64,000 nucleotides of DNA from an uncultured Erysipelotrichaceae bacterium (GCA_947385085.1 CANDJN010000007.1:1-64000); one strand, 5' to 3'. Positions 16,782-26,307 are shown, numbered from the stretch's first letter. Translations and numbers: made by a program. Notes: a model not told the origin generated them from the letters alone.

Positions 16782-18208
16782 AACAGGAATCCTCTGAAAA
16801 TAAAGTATTAGAAAACGCCTTTTTCTATACACTATCCAGTATCATCACGTTGGTGATTTCATTTATCTCCGTCAGTTTACTAACATTTTTATTATCTACC
16901 GATGAATATGGTGTCGTCGATCTTTTTACCTCTACGGTGAGTATGTTCACGATCGTATTATCGGTTTCCATATCGGCATCCATATCTCGTTTTTATTATG
17001 AAAAAAGTGTGAATTACCGGGAATTTATTAAATCAATCTGTTTGTTTATCCTCTTTCTGAACGGTATATTAACGCCTTTCTTCATTGTCCTCGCGACTCC
17101 TTTCAGTAACTTTTTAAACATTGATCAATCGCTTTATTATTTAATTATTATTGGCAGCTATATCAATATTTACTTGGAATTCTATGAGCGCCATCTGGTG
17201 GCTTCGCAAAATTCCAAGCGACATATGTTTTTTAAGGTCATCCCTTCTTTGATGAATACGATCATTTCCATATTATTGATATTGGCATTGAAAGATCTCA
17301 ATGGTGGCTATATCCGAGTATTGGTCATCATTGCGGTTAATTTTTTATTTTTACTGTATATCGTTTATAAAGGACGTACCTTGTTTAAGGAAAAAATCCA
17401 GCGCAGCAATATAAAATCGGCACTGTTGTTTTCGGCACCGCTGGTATTGCATTCTTTGTCCAATTATGTACTGACTTATTTTGATAAACTCGTAATCAAT
17501 CAATACGGAAATTTTTCAAATACCGGTCTTTATAGCTTAGCGACACGGGTTGGGGAAGTGCTGTTATTGGTGGTAAATTCCGTGAATTATTCCTGGGCAC
17601 CGGTTTTTTATCAAAACAACGGTGATTATCGCTGCGTTGAAGGAGTATTAAAAAAGTATATGCAGTTGATCGTATTGCTTGCCCTGGGAATCATTTTTTA
17701 TGTTGAGAATTTTGCGAAGATTATTATCAGCTCCAATTACTACGATGCCTTATCCATCATACCGATATTATGCCTGGGTTATATTATGGTGTTTCTATAT
17801 CAAATTTATGTGAATTATGCCATCTATCGTAAAAAAACATTGAATATCACAGTCAATACGATTATCGCGGCCGTTTTTAATATCGTATTAAACTATATCT
17901 TCATTCCTCAATACGGCTATCAAGCGGCCTCTTATACCACATTGGCTTCTTATTCTATGTTGTTTTTACTGCATTACATCAATTCCAAGTATATTTTAAA
18001 AGGTGATGTCTATCGCATTTCTAACATAAAGAACGAGTTCTTGTATTTGCTTGGCGGATTAATTATTTATTATTTGACAAGATTTTTCTGCCCCAATGTG
18101 ATAATATTAATTGTTATACGAACTGTGTATATTGTATTTTTAATGATAAAATATGATATTATAAATATATTGAGAAGTTTCCTGTTAAACAGAAAGGGCG
18201 GAGTGTGA
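16778..18208 (+). CDS. Polysaccharide repeat-unit flippase (Wzx/MOP superfamily)
   Basis: 476 residues, about 12 to 14 hydrophobic segments over the full length, with the polysaccharide_synt family start (ENAFFYTLSSIITLVISFI) and the mid-protein LNYIFIPQYGYQAAS segment. It is expected to flip undecaprenyl-linked repeat units to the outer face before polymerisation. ATG 16778 overlaps the pyruvyltransferase stop. The gene ends 4 bp before the polymerase-like gene, consistent with a Wzx/Wzy-dependent pathway. Confidence 0.9.
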   Translation: MKQESSENKVLENAFFYTLSSIITLVISFISVSLLTFLLSTDEYGVVDLFTSTVSMFTIVLSVSISASISRFYYEKSVNYREFIKSICLFILFLNGILTPFFIVLATPFSNFLNIDQSLYYLIIIGSYINIYLEFYERHLVASQNSKRHMFFKVIPSLMNTIISILLILALKDLNGGYIRVLVIIAVNFLFLLYIVYKGRTLFKEKIQRSNIKSALLFSAPLVLHSLSNYVLTYFDKLVINQYGNFSNTGLYSLATRVGEVLLLVVNSVNYSWAPVFYQNNGDYRCVEGVLKKYMQLIVLLALGIIFYVENFAKIIISSNYYDALSIIPILCLGYIMVFLYQIYVNYAIYRKKTLNITVNTIIAAVFNIVLNYIFIPQYGYQAASYTTLASYSMLFLLHYINSKYILKGDVYRISNIKNEFLYLLGGLIIYYLTRFFCPNVIILIVIRTVYIVFLMIKYDIINILRSFLLNRKGGV

Positions 18209-18212
18209 TTTT

Positions 18213-20672
18213 ATGGAAAAAATAAAGAATAACATTGTCAATGTAATCTATCTATTTATTATAGCATCTCCCATACTGGATAATGTTACTTATCTCATGC
18301 GTGAGATCATGCAGCTGAATGTATCTTTCAGCACAATCTTAAAGCCACTCATTATGGGCTTGATTTATCTGTTTTTTATTGCCTATTTATTCTTTGTGAA
18401 AAAGCAGAAACCGATCTACCTAATACCGATGTTCATCGTTGTCATTTATGCCGGTGTTCATATCCTCATTACCAAAAACGCATTTTTCTCTTTTTCTTAC
18501 AGTACCTTTAGCGAAGAAGTAAAGCGGATGATTCAAATCATTTATGTGATGCTGGTGATATGCAACTTTGTGATCTTGTACCGCAACAAAGAAGACTTTA
18601 ACTTCCATAGTGATCAATTAATCAAGGTTTTGGCAATATCCGGTATGATTTATTATGTGTTTTATTTTGCATCATTAATTACCGGTACCAGTGCGTTAAG
18701 CTATTCCAATGATACCAATTTGGGTTATCAGGGATGGCTTGTGCCTTCCCATTTAATCAACCATATCGGATCGTTATTGATCCCGTTGGTGTGGCTTCAG
18801 TATAAAAAGGAAAAGAATAAAATATGGTTAGGGATGTTTACCTTAATGTGTATTTTGTGCTTTGGTTTTATTGGGACAAAGTCAGGTACGTTCAGTATTT
18901 ATATTATATTAGCCCTGCTCATTTTATTTGAACTCATAAGAGCGGTTTTCTCATTTGAAAAGAAGATTCTGTATATTCTTTCATTCCTTGTGATTTTCCT
19001 ATGCGGCACGATCTTCGCATATCGTTATACCTATACCTATCAGAATATTTACGTGATGCGAAATGACTTGGAACAATCAGAAGGAATGCTGAGTGAAAAG
19101 GTTACAAATATTATTGATTCGGTGGAAGGCGGATCTTCGGTGAATATTGCCGATCCCGCGCGGATGAAGTATTACAAAACGGTGGAGAAATCGTTGGTGA
19201 ATCTTGAAAAAGTAACGTATGAAAACGGCTTGGCCGGAGCGGATAACCGCACCAATGAATTGATTTACAACAGCTATCTATTCCGCAATTTAGGATGGAA
19301 ACATCAAATTTTCGGAGTCGGGTTCTGTAATCAGCCAAATCATTTGTATATGGAAAATGATGTTTATTCAATGCTGTTCAATTACGGTATTATCCCTTTT
19401 GTTCTTGTCTATCTGCCGTTTTTATTGATCTTCGCTTTTGTACTGATTAAGATATTTATTCAGTTTGTCAAAGCCAAACTTCAGTTCTTTGAGGAAGAAT
19501 ATATGCTGCTGATCGCGATGTCATTATTCATCTTCCTAACGTATACAACAGGATATTTGCTGATTCAAACTTCACTCATTATCTTGTATGTGCCGATCTT
19601 TATTCACTGCTTTGATGCTTTGAATAAAAAGATCGGAACGGTGAATTTAAAAAATCGAATCCGTAAATATTTGAGTATAGTAAGCAGGATGAAAAACCGC
19701 GGTCACTATCGCAAGGAATTGAGTAAACGAGATGCCTTGTCGGTATTTGATTATATGGAATTATCACAGGATATGCCGGTGGCTCATTATGAATTATCGA
19801 AGGACAATACTTTATATGGCATTGCTCATTGTCTGCGCAGTTATGCCGGTTATCACGGCTTGCTGGATTCTTACATTGAGCATGGGGTGAATTTTTCCAC
19901 TTCCGTTTATCCTCCGGATGCGGTCAATGGCTTATCTAATATCATCGCCGTAAGCAAAAGACGGATTGATATTATTAACCAAAACTACACTAAGCACGTT
20001 TACCCGGTCGGACCGTATATCCATTATGCCGATCCGTTATATGGTCAAGCACAATTTGATCAAGACAAAAAGGTACTAGGGAAAGTATTGCTGATATTTC
20101 CTTCTAAATCCATCGAAGGAGTAAACCATACCTTTGATAGTGATGAATTTATTGCGGAAATCAAAAAAGTAAAAGAAAAAGTCGGTGCCGACACGGTACT
20201 GGTCAATATTTATTTTTATGATATCCAACAGGGAATGCATAAACGATTCGCAGCAGAGGGCTTTCAAATCGTAACAGCAGGTCATAAAAATGATATTCAT
20301 TTTACAAATCGGTTAAAATATATTATATCGCTGGCTGATTATACGATGTCCAATAATATCGGAACGCATATCGGGTATTGCTTATATATGAAGAAACCGC
20401 ATTATGTATTCCGACAAAAGGTGGAAATCAGCGGTGAAAACGCTCAGGAAGAATTTTATGAGGAACGATTGAGAACCTATAATGAAAGCCAAAAACAAAT
20501 TTTGGATGCCTTCTCTGCATTCTCTTTTGAGATTACGGAAAAGCAGTTGGAAATCTATCGTGAGCATTGGGATCCCAAAAGCATTAAGAGTAAGGAGCAG
20601 CTATTCGATATACTGAAAGATAGCGAATACAGAAAAGATGAAAAAAGTAAGTGTAATTGTACCGGTATATAA
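18213..20672 (+). CDS. O-antigen polymerase/ligase-like membrane domain fused to a second, unassigned domain
   Basis: 819 residues in one uninterrupted frame. Residues about 5-475 have about 10 to 12 membrane segments and a large outer loop (about 270-390) ending GVGFCNQPNHLYMENDV, as in Wzy/WaaL-type proteins. A basic linker follows (LKNRIRKYLSIVSR, SKRDALSV). The C-terminal 300 residues are soluble (AHCLRSYAGYHGLLDS, YIEHGVNF, IFPSKSIEGVNH, SNNIGTHIGYCLYMKKP), with the feel of a GT-B or CDP-glycerol-transferase-like fold. I do not recognise a named family with certainty. As no separate nonulosonate transferase is visible, this domain is a candidate. A GGCGGAG ribosome binding site precedes ATG 18213. 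The 3' end overlaps the GT2 gene by 35 bp. Confidence 0.7.
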   Translation: MEKIKNNIVNVIYLFIIASPILDNVTYLMREIMQLNVSFSTILKPLIMGLIYLFFIAYLFFVKKQKPIYLIPMFIVVIYAGVHILITKNAFFSFSYSTFSEEVKRMIQIIYVMLVICNFVILYRNKEDFNFHSDQLIKVLAISGMIYYVFYFASLITGTSALSYSNDTNLGYQGWLVPSHLINHIGSLLIPLVWLQYKKEKNKIWLGMFTLMCILCFGFIGTKSGTFSIYIILALLILFELIRAVFSFEKKILYILSFLVIFLCGTIFAYRYTYTYQNIYVMRNDLEQSEGMLSEKVTNIIDSVEGGSSVNIADPARMKYYKTVEKSLVNLEKVTYENGLAGADNRTNELIYNSYLFRNLGWKHQIFGVGFCNQPNHLYMENDVYSMLFNYGIIPFVLVYLPFLLIFAFVLIKIFIQFVKAKLQFFEEEYMLLIAMSLFIFLTYTTGYLLIQTSLIILYVPIFIHCFDALNKKIGTVNLKNRIRKYLSIVSRMKNRGHYRKELSKRDALSVFDYMELSQDMPVAHYELSKDNTLYGIAHCLRSYAGYHGLLDSYIEHGVNFSTSVYPPDAVNGLSNIIAVSKRRIDIINQNYTKHVYPVGPYIHYADPLYGQAQFDQDKKVLGKVLLIFPSKSIEGVNHTFDSDEFIAEIKKVKEKVGADTVLVNIYFYDIQQGMHKRFAAEGFQIVTAGHKNDIHFTNRLKYIISLADYTMSNNIGTHIGYCLYMKKPHYVFRQKVEISGENAQEEFYEERLRTYNESQKQILDAFSAFSFEITEKQLEIYREHWDPKSIKSKEQLFDILKDSEYRKDEKSKCNCTGI

Positions 20673-21603
20673 CGTAGAAGCATATTTGCCAAGATGTTTA
20701 GACAGCCTGGTGAATCAAACGCTCAAGGATATTGAAATCATCGTTGTCAATGATGGATCACCAGACAATAGTCAATCGATCATTGATGCCTATCAGAAAC
20801 AATATCCAGAAATGATTCACGCTTATATCAAAGAGAACGGTGGCCTAAGCGATGCCAGAAACTATGGAATAAAAAAAGCATCCGGTGAATATTTGGCGTT
20901 TATTGACAGTGATGATTATGTGGAGCCACAGACCTTTGAGCGGATGTATCAAAAAGCCAGAGAAGCGGATTTTGATGTGGTTGCCTGTCATTTAAAGTAT
21001 ATTTATGAAGACAGCGATGAGATAAAATACGTATCGTCTCATTTGCGAGAAGATATTACGGAGAAGGAGAAATTAAAGGAAATCATCATCAGCATTTATC
21101 CTTCTGCCTGCAATAAAATTTATAAAAGGTCGATTTTTCATGATGATTGTTTATTCAAAAAAGGAATTTTATTTGAAGATGTGGAATTTACCCATCGCTT
21201 GATCAGTAACATCAAGTCGATTGGAAAAGTGGATGAATATTTGATTAATTATACCCAGCGAAGCGGAACCATCACCAAAACACCGAATAAAAAAGTATTC
21301 GATTACATTGATAATATGAACGGAATCATTGCCTATTATCAGGAAAAAGGAATTTTTGAAGAATATCAGCGGGTGTTGGAATATTCTTATGTTCGCTATT
21401 TATATGCGACGTTTATCAAACAATCGGCATTATTAAATAAATCAGACTACAATGAAGCTGTACGCTTGGCACAAAAAAATGTAAAAGAAAAATTTCCGCA
21501 TTATCGTTTCCATGCCTACTTCTATCGAAACGGTCTTAAAGGGATTTATCTCATATTATTTAACAAAATGATTGCCGCAATGGTCTATCAAATGAATCAT
21601 TAA
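20638..21603 (+). CDS. GT2 family glycosyltransferase
   Basis: 321 residues. The start MKKVSVIVPVYNVEAYLPRC and the following VVNDGSPDNS, NGGLSDARNYG and FIDSDDYV (DxD metal/nucleotide site) are classical GT-A family 2 motifs. No membrane segment is visible. It is a cytoplasmic enzyme that adds one sugar to the lipid-linked repeat unit; its specificity cannot be read. It overlaps the preceding polymerase-like gene by 35 bp and is the last gene of the tightly packed operon. A long hairpin follows. Confidence 0.92.
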   Translation: MKKVSVIVPVYNVEAYLPRCLDSLVNQTLKDIEIIVVNDGSPDNSQSIIDAYQKQYPEMIHAYIKENGGLSDARNYGIKKASGEYLAFIDSDDYVEPQTFERMYQKAREADFDVVACHLKYIYEDSDEIKYVSSHLREDITEKEKLKEIIISIYPSACNKIYKRSIFHDDCLFKKGILFEDVEFTHRLISNIKSIGKVDEYLINYTQRSGTITKTPNKKVFDYIDNMNGIIAYYQEKGIFEEYQRVLEYSYVRYLYATFIKQSALLNKSDYNEAVRLAQKNVKEKFPHYRFHAYFYRNGLKGIYLILFNKMIAAMVYQMNH

Positions 21604-21622
21604 AAAGGGCAAAATATGTACT

Positions 21623-21659
21623 CCAATGCCTGTGTTTCAAAAAACATGGCAGGTGTTGG
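21623..21659 (+). repeat. Hairpin between the GT2 gene and the LTA-synthase-like gene
   Basis: CCAATGCCTG (21623-21632) pairs with CAGGTGTTGG (21650-21659), including two G-U pairs, with a loop of about 17 bases. It has no T-run and sits immediately before the AAAGGGTG ribosome binding site of the next gene. It may be an mRNA processing or translational element rather than a terminator. Confidence 0.5.
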
Positions 21660-21677
21660 GAGAAAGGGTGATGCGAA

Positions 21678-23981
21678 ATGCGAGTATATATGGGGAGTGA
21701 TTGCATTCATAAGCAATCATGCGGGAATGCGTTCTTAAAATATTGTCTGAGAAAGAATTGGAAATTATGCCTTCATTATCTTTGGTGGCTTGGCGCAGCG
21801 ATTTTGTATCGGATACATATATACGATAAGAAAACGTACCTATCAAAAAAATGGCGGTTTTTGTCTAGAGTGAATTCTCGAGAAGAATGGATACAGGCCT
21901 TTGCGTCACAGTATGCTCAGCAGTGCTATGATTGGTTTCAAAGGGAAGCTCATCAGGATGATGTATTGATTGACGATGCGCCGCAGTTTTTATTAACTGC
22001 CATTTTTCAGGATACAGGATTGCAGACTTATGGCACCGCAATGGAAAAAACAGGAATCGTGAATGAAATTTGCGATATGGATGCAATCTGGCAGACAGAG
22101 TGGGATACGGCAGAGGTCTATGTTAAAGCGCCGCCGTGCAAAATGCGTCGGGGCAGTACGATTCGTTATGTGGCTGGTTCACAGATGTTTTCAGATGAAA
22201 AAAGCTACTACAAGCAAATGCTTAAACAGTTGGGGTATGATGCCGCTTTATTGTTTATCGCCGCATGGATCTTATTGATTATGACGCTGTGTTTCACCAC
22301 CTTGCAGATCAGTTGGAAAATTATTTTTAGCATTATGATGGATCCGGTATTACTGATACTGAATTATGTACCGATTTTTTTATTGCTGCTCTTTCTCTAT
22401 GCATTGTTCCATTCTGTGCCGTTTGCTTTTCTTGGCGGCTCTATCGTTTTATATGTCATGTGTATGGTACAATACTTTAAATTGCTGTATCGAAATGAAA
22501 TATTTGTGATCAGCGATATATTGTTGCTGCAAGAGGCCGAGAATATGGCGGGGAAGTACGATATTACTTTTCAGCTTAAGCATTGGTTAGCGCTTTTACT
22601 GCTATTGATTCTCTTTGGATTATTGCTTCGCTTTGCGCGCAGAAAAAAACAGCCTTGGCCGATACGCTTTGGTGTGGCATCCATCAGTGTCCTTACTTTT
22701 TCTGTGATGTTCGGCAGCGTCTATCAGAACGAAGAGATTTATGCGAATCATATGAATTTTCAAGCAATCAACCGCTGGGTTGCAACACAGCGACATCAAG
22801 TGCATGGTATGATTTATCCGTTTTTATACAGCTATACATACGCATTTGACAAAGAACCGGAAAATTACAATCCCGGTGAAGCACAACGGATATTGGATAC
22901 GTATGAATACCATTCGATGCCTGATAACAAAAAGGCTCACGTCATTGGTATTATGCTGGAATCTTATAATGACTTCTCCCGCTATGTACCATTGGAAAAC
23001 GATCCTTATCATAACTTTCATGAACTTCAAAAGGAATCCTTGTCAGGTTACTTTATCTCTAATATTTTTGCGGGTGGAACGGTCGCAACGGAGCGCAGTT
23101 TTCTGAGTGGCTATCAAAATCAACCAGGCTACAGAATAGATACCAATTCTTTTGTCCGCTATTTCAATGAACAGGGCTATTTTACCGAAGCGCTGCATCC
23201 CAGTAATGGCTGGTTCTATAATCGCCAAAATATCAATCGTTTTTTAGGTTTTCAAAACTTTTATTATATTGAGAATTATTTTGGGAAGATCACGTACGAT
23301 CACGAATTATTTCAGGAGATCATCGCCGGATATGAACGAAATCAAGGAAGCGGGCAGCCGTATTTTAACTTTACCGTGACTTATCAAAATTATGGGCCTT
23401 ATGCGTCAACACCTAAGAGCGATCAAACCTATTTGTTGCGTAACGATCACATTGAAGAAGAGCCTTATCAAATCTTTAACAATTATTTGGCAGGTATTGC
23501 CGATACGGATTTGGCGTTGAAAGAACTGTTTGATTATTTCCGCGCTCAAAATGAGCCGGTAATGATTGTGATTTTCGGCGATCATAATCCATTCTTGGGA
23601 AGCGGTGACAGCGGCTATATTCAAAACGGTATGAATTTGGATTTGGGTACGGTGGCAGGCTTTCGCGAGTATTATCAAATTCCGTATCTCATTTGGGGAA
23701 ATGAGGCCGCGAAATCCATGTATGGCGTTTCCTTTCAGGGAGAAGGAGATGAATTTTCACCGATGTATCTTTTACCGTATCTATTTCACTATTTGGGATT
23801 GGAAGGGAACGAATATATGCAGTATCTAAATGCTCTGTATCCGGAATTACCAGTCCTTAATGAGAATTATTTCTTGGTAAACGGGGAATGGAAAAAAACA
23901 TTAAGCGGCGCTGAACTGACAAAGTATCAGGAGTTTATTAACTTGGAGTATTACTATCAGCATAATTTGAAAACACGTTAG
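21678..23981 (+). CDS. LTA-synthase-like phosphoglycerol transferase with a degenerate N-terminal HAD domain
   Basis: 767 residues. Residues 1 to about 165 align by eye with the HAD domain encoded at 9906-10880 (KYCLRKNWK vs KFCFKKKRI; VLIDDAPQFLL vs LIISASPEFLL), but the DFDGT nucleophile region is gone. Five or so membrane segments follow (about residues 190-340). Then comes a sulfatase-fold LtaS/MdoB-type domain: Glu428 in MLESYND, Thr468 in GGTVATER as the likely nucleophile, the NGWFYNR segment, and IFGDHNPF as a metal site. LtaS enzymes transfer glycerol phosphate from phosphatidylglycerol to a polymer or glycan. It may add phosphoglycerol to this cluster's glycan or make a teichoic acid. 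Confidence 0.85.
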   Translation: MRVYMGSDCIHKQSCGNAFLKYCLRKNWKLCLHYLWWLGAAILYRIHIYDKKTYLSKKWRFLSRVNSREEWIQAFASQYAQQCYDWFQREAHQDDVLIDDAPQFLLTAIFQDTGLQTYGTAMEKTGIVNEICDMDAIWQTEWDTAEVYVKAPPCKMRRGSTIRYVAGSQMFSDEKSYYKQMLKQLGYDAALLFIAAWILLIMTLCFTTLQISWKIIFSIMMDPVLLILNYVPIFLLLLFLYALFHSVPFAFLGGSIVLYVMCMVQYFKLLYRNEIFVISDILLLQEAENMAGKYDITFQLKHWLALLLLLILFGLLLRFARRKKQPWPIRFGVASISVLTFSVMFGSVYQNEEIYANHMNFQAINRWVATQRHQVHGMIYPFLYSYTYAFDKEPENYNPGEAQRILDTYEYHSMPDNKKAHVIGIMLESYNDFSRYVPLENDPYHNFHELQKESLSGYFISNIFAGGTVATERSFLSGYQNQPGYRIDTNSFVRYFNEQGYFTEALHPSNGWFYNRQNINRFLGFQNFYYIENYFGKITYDHELFQEIIAGYERNQGSGQPYFNFTVTYQNYGPYASTPKSDQTYLLRNDHIEEEPYQIFNNYLAGIADTDLALKELFDYFRAQNEPVMIVIFGDHNPFLGSGDSGYIQNGMNLDLGTVAGFREYYQIPYLIWGNEAAKSMYGVSFQGEGDEFSPMYLLPYLFHYLGLEGNEYMQYLNALYPELPVLNENYFLVNGEWKKTLSGAELTKYQEFINLEYYYQHNLKTR

Positions 23982-24065
23982 CACGGTGAAACGTTCGATC
24001 GTAAGTTGTTCAATCGTTGGACGCTTTCCGTGATATAATAACTATGAAATGTTGAGGTGGATGAT

Positions 24066-24788
24066 ATGGAATCATTCTTTCAGAAATTGGTTAGAGAAAC
24101 AGCAACAGAGTTTTATGCTCGTCTGAATCAGGCGCTGCGTGATCAAAAGCGTATGTTTATTGTGACCGCGAATCCTGAAACTTTTATGATTGGTGATCGT
24201 GAAGAAGCCTTTCAACGCTTATTGGAGGATGAAAACACGACCATTGTGGCTGATGGCATCGGCGTAGTGAAAGCGGCCAATATGTTGTCGGTACCGGTTA
24301 AAGAGCGGATCCCGGGTATTGAAATCGCGCAACAGCTGATGAAAATGGGTGATGCACAGGCAGCAAGTATTTACCTGTTCGGTGCGAAGCCGGAGGTGAT
24401 TGCGGCGATGAAACAGTTAATTGAAACACAATTACCAAATTTGCGCTTGGTGGGGTATAGCGATGGCTATGTCAAAGATAAAGATGTCGTCTTTGATGAG
24501 ATCGCAGAACATCAGCCGGACATTGTGCTGGTTGCTTTGGGTATCCCGGCGCAAGAACAATTGATATATCGCCATCTTTCACGCTTTTCCAAAGGAATAT
24601 TTGTCGGTGTGGGAGGCTCTTTTGATGTGATGAGCGGAATGAAAAAACGTGCTCCTGCTTTCTTTATTCGCTGCAATTTAGAATGGCTGTACCGCATCGT
24701 CAGCGAGCCAAGCCGATGGAAGCGTTTCTATCAGAACAATGTGAAATTTATCGGCATGGTAAGAGCGATGCGCCGTGAAAGGAAATGA
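24066..24788 (+). CDS. WecG/TagA/CpsF family glycosyltransferase
   Basis: About 240 residues, full length. These enzymes add N-acetylmannosamine(-uronate) to a GlcNAc-lipid, an early step of wall teichoic acid or capsule synthesis. Family motifs: VADGIGVVKAAN, RIPGIEIAQQL, YLFGAKPEV, ALGIPAQEQ, and the C-terminal LEWLYRIVSEPSRW. Start ATG 24066 has GAGG at 24054-24057; the in-frame GTG at 24057 lies within that site. The next gene, a UDP-GlcNAc 2-epimerase, would make the UDP-ManNAc donor and overlaps its stop. Confidence 0.93.
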   Translation: MESFFQKLVRETATEFYARLNQALRDQKRMFIVTANPETFMIGDREEAFQRLLEDENTTIVADGIGVVKAANMLSVPVKERIPGIEIAQQLMKMGDAQAASIYLFGAKPEVIAAMKQLIETQLPNLRLVGYSDGYVKDKDVVFDEIAEHQPDIVLVALGIPAQEQLIYRHLSRFSKGIFVGVGGSFDVMSGMKKRAPAFFIRCNLEWLYRIVSEPSRWKRFYQNNVKFIGMVRAMRRERK

Positions 24789-25906
24789 TGATGAAAAAAG
24801 TAATGTTAATCTTTGGGACCCGACCCGAAGCGATAAAAATGGCGCCGTTGGTGAAAGAATTACAGCGCCGCGACAACATAAAAACGATTGTCTGTGTCAC
24901 AGCCCAGCATCGCCAAATGCTGGATCAGGTGCTTCAAACATTTGCGATTCATCCTGATTATGATCTGGATATTATGAAAGCCAGCCAGACACTGAGTCAG
25001 ATCACCTCACGGGTGCTGGAGGGGTTAGAGAGCATCATGCAGCAGGAAAAGCCGGACTTGGTATTGGTTCATGGCGATACTTCGACGACCTATGCCGGGG
25101 CATTGGCGGCTTTTTATAATCATATTCGCATCGGTCATGTGGAAGCCGGATTAAGGACGTATGATAAGTACTCGCCCTTTCCGGAAGAGATGAATCGCCA
25201 GATGGTAGGGGTGTTAGCGGATCTGCACTTTGCGCCCACTGCCAAGAGCAAGGAAAATCTATTGCGGGAAGGGAAGGCGCAAGAGCGTGTTTTCGTAACT
25301 GGAAATACGGCAATTGATGCGCTGAACACGACCGTTTCTGATGGTTATCAACATCCGATATTGGACTGGGCGAAAGACAGTCGTTTGATTTTGTTGACCG
25401 CCCATCGCCGTGAGAATCTCGGTGAGCCGATGCGGCGCATGTTTCATGCTATTTTTCGCATTGTTGAAGAGCATCCTGATGTCAAGGTGGTCTATCCCAT
25501 CCACATGAATCCCATCGTTCGTGAAATCGCGGCTGAAGTGTTCGGCAATCATGAGCGAATTCGTTTGATTGAGCCGTTGGAAGTATTTGATTTTCATAAT
25601 TTCATTGCCCGTTCTCATCTCATATTAACAGACAGTGGCGGCATTCAAGAAGAAGCGCCTTCTTTGGGTAAACCGGTTTTGGTGCTGCGGGATACGACGG
25701 AACGTCCGGAAGGTGTGGAAGCTGGAACCTTGAAATTGGCAGGTACGGATGAAAATGTGATTTATGAGGAAATTCAGGAATTATTGACGAATCAAAATGC
25801 TTATGATGCCATGGCTCATGCGGCAAATCCTTATGGTGATGGTCATGCCAGTGAGCGTATTGCTGATGTGATTGAAGCATTTGATTTTCATACGTTTGAT
25901 GAATGA
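24785..25906 (+). CDS. wecB: UDP-N-acetylglucosamine 2-epimerase (non-hydrolysing)
   Basis: 373 residues, GT-B-like fold. It converts UDP-GlcNAc to UDP-ManNAc, the likely donor for the TagA-like enzyme encoded just upstream. Motifs: GTRPEAIKMAPL at the N-terminus, TAQHRQM, HVEAGLRTYDKYSPFPEE, LLTAHRRENLG, and DSGGIQEEAPSLGKPV with RDTTERPEG. Three consecutive in-frame ATG codons (24785, 24788, 24791) could each start. The first overlaps the upstream stop, while the AGGA site favours the last. The hydrolysing NeuC type is not indicated. Also called mnaA in Gram-positives. Confidence 0.95.
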   Translation: MMMKKVMLIFGTRPEAIKMAPLVKELQRRDNIKTIVCVTAQHRQMLDQVLQTFAIHPDYDLDIMKASQTLSQITSRVLEGLESIMQQEKPDLVLVHGDTSTTYAGALAAFYNHIRIGHVEAGLRTYDKYSPFPEEMNRQMVGVLADLHFAPTAKSKENLLREGKAQERVFVTGNTAIDALNTTVSDGYQHPILDWAKDSRLILLTAHRRENLGEPMRRMFHAIFRIVEEHPDVKVVYPIHMNPIVREIAAEVFGNHERIRLIEPLEVFDFHNFIARSHLILTDSGGIQEEAPSLGKPVLVLRDTTERPEGVEAGTLKLAGTDENVIYEEIQELLTNQNAYDAMAHAANPYGDGHASERIADVIEAFDFHTFDE

Positions 25907-26307
25907 GTAATTTCTTGATCCTCAAAATACAATGAAGTAATAACGTTTCCATGAAGAATTACTCATAAGAAAATACAAAGTCGATCGGTTGTTTGCGGTG
26001 TTGAGCCTCGGACAGCCGATCATTGATATTGGCATCTTTTACGATATTGATGGCTTTTTCCAGTTCCCTTATTCGTTATCTTACATAGGATAGTATGACA
26101 TAGCGTTTCTCTTCGCTGGGGGTGATACAAGATGAGTTAATAATTTGTTTTGGTATCGCTGGTGTCAAGAGGAAGGATCACAATGGGAAAATGTGTGATG
26201 CATATGATGTAAAGGGGATGAAAAACGTGAATATATCCTTGTTAACAATCTATGAGGTATCGCATAAAAGCAATAACTATCAATATTGTAATAAATTATC
26301 GTCATGA
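25904..26307. other. Intergenic stretch with inverted repeat and decayed minus-strand coding
   Basis: An imperfect inverted repeat (GAGTAATTTCTTGAT from 25905 against ATGAAGAATTACTC at 25951-25964) lies at the wecB 3' end without a T-run. The rest overlaps a minus-strand pseudogene remnant. A + strand frame at 26122-26307 is not credible. Confidence 0.45.
25959..26172 (-). pseudogene. Remnant of an unidentified gene's C-terminus
   Basis: On the minus strand one frame runs from about 26172 to TAA at 25959-25961 and reads like real protein (CITPSEEKRYVILSYVR, then RIRELEKAINIVKDAN, ending KQPIDFVFSYE). It is interrupted by an in-frame TAA at 26076-26078 and has no start. It is likely a fragment left when the polysaccharide locus was reshuffled. 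I could not assign the family. Confidence 0.45.

Noticed and set aside
24000..24040. Imperfect hairpin plus TATAAT before the TagA/WecG gene as a clear terminator and promoter
   Set aside because: The stem has several mismatches and no T-run, and no -35 lies at a proper distance, so neither call is safe.
26122..26307. 61-codon + strand frame before the second ligase gene
   Set aside because: No family resemblance; it overlaps the promoter of the ligase gene and a minus-strand pseudogene remnant.
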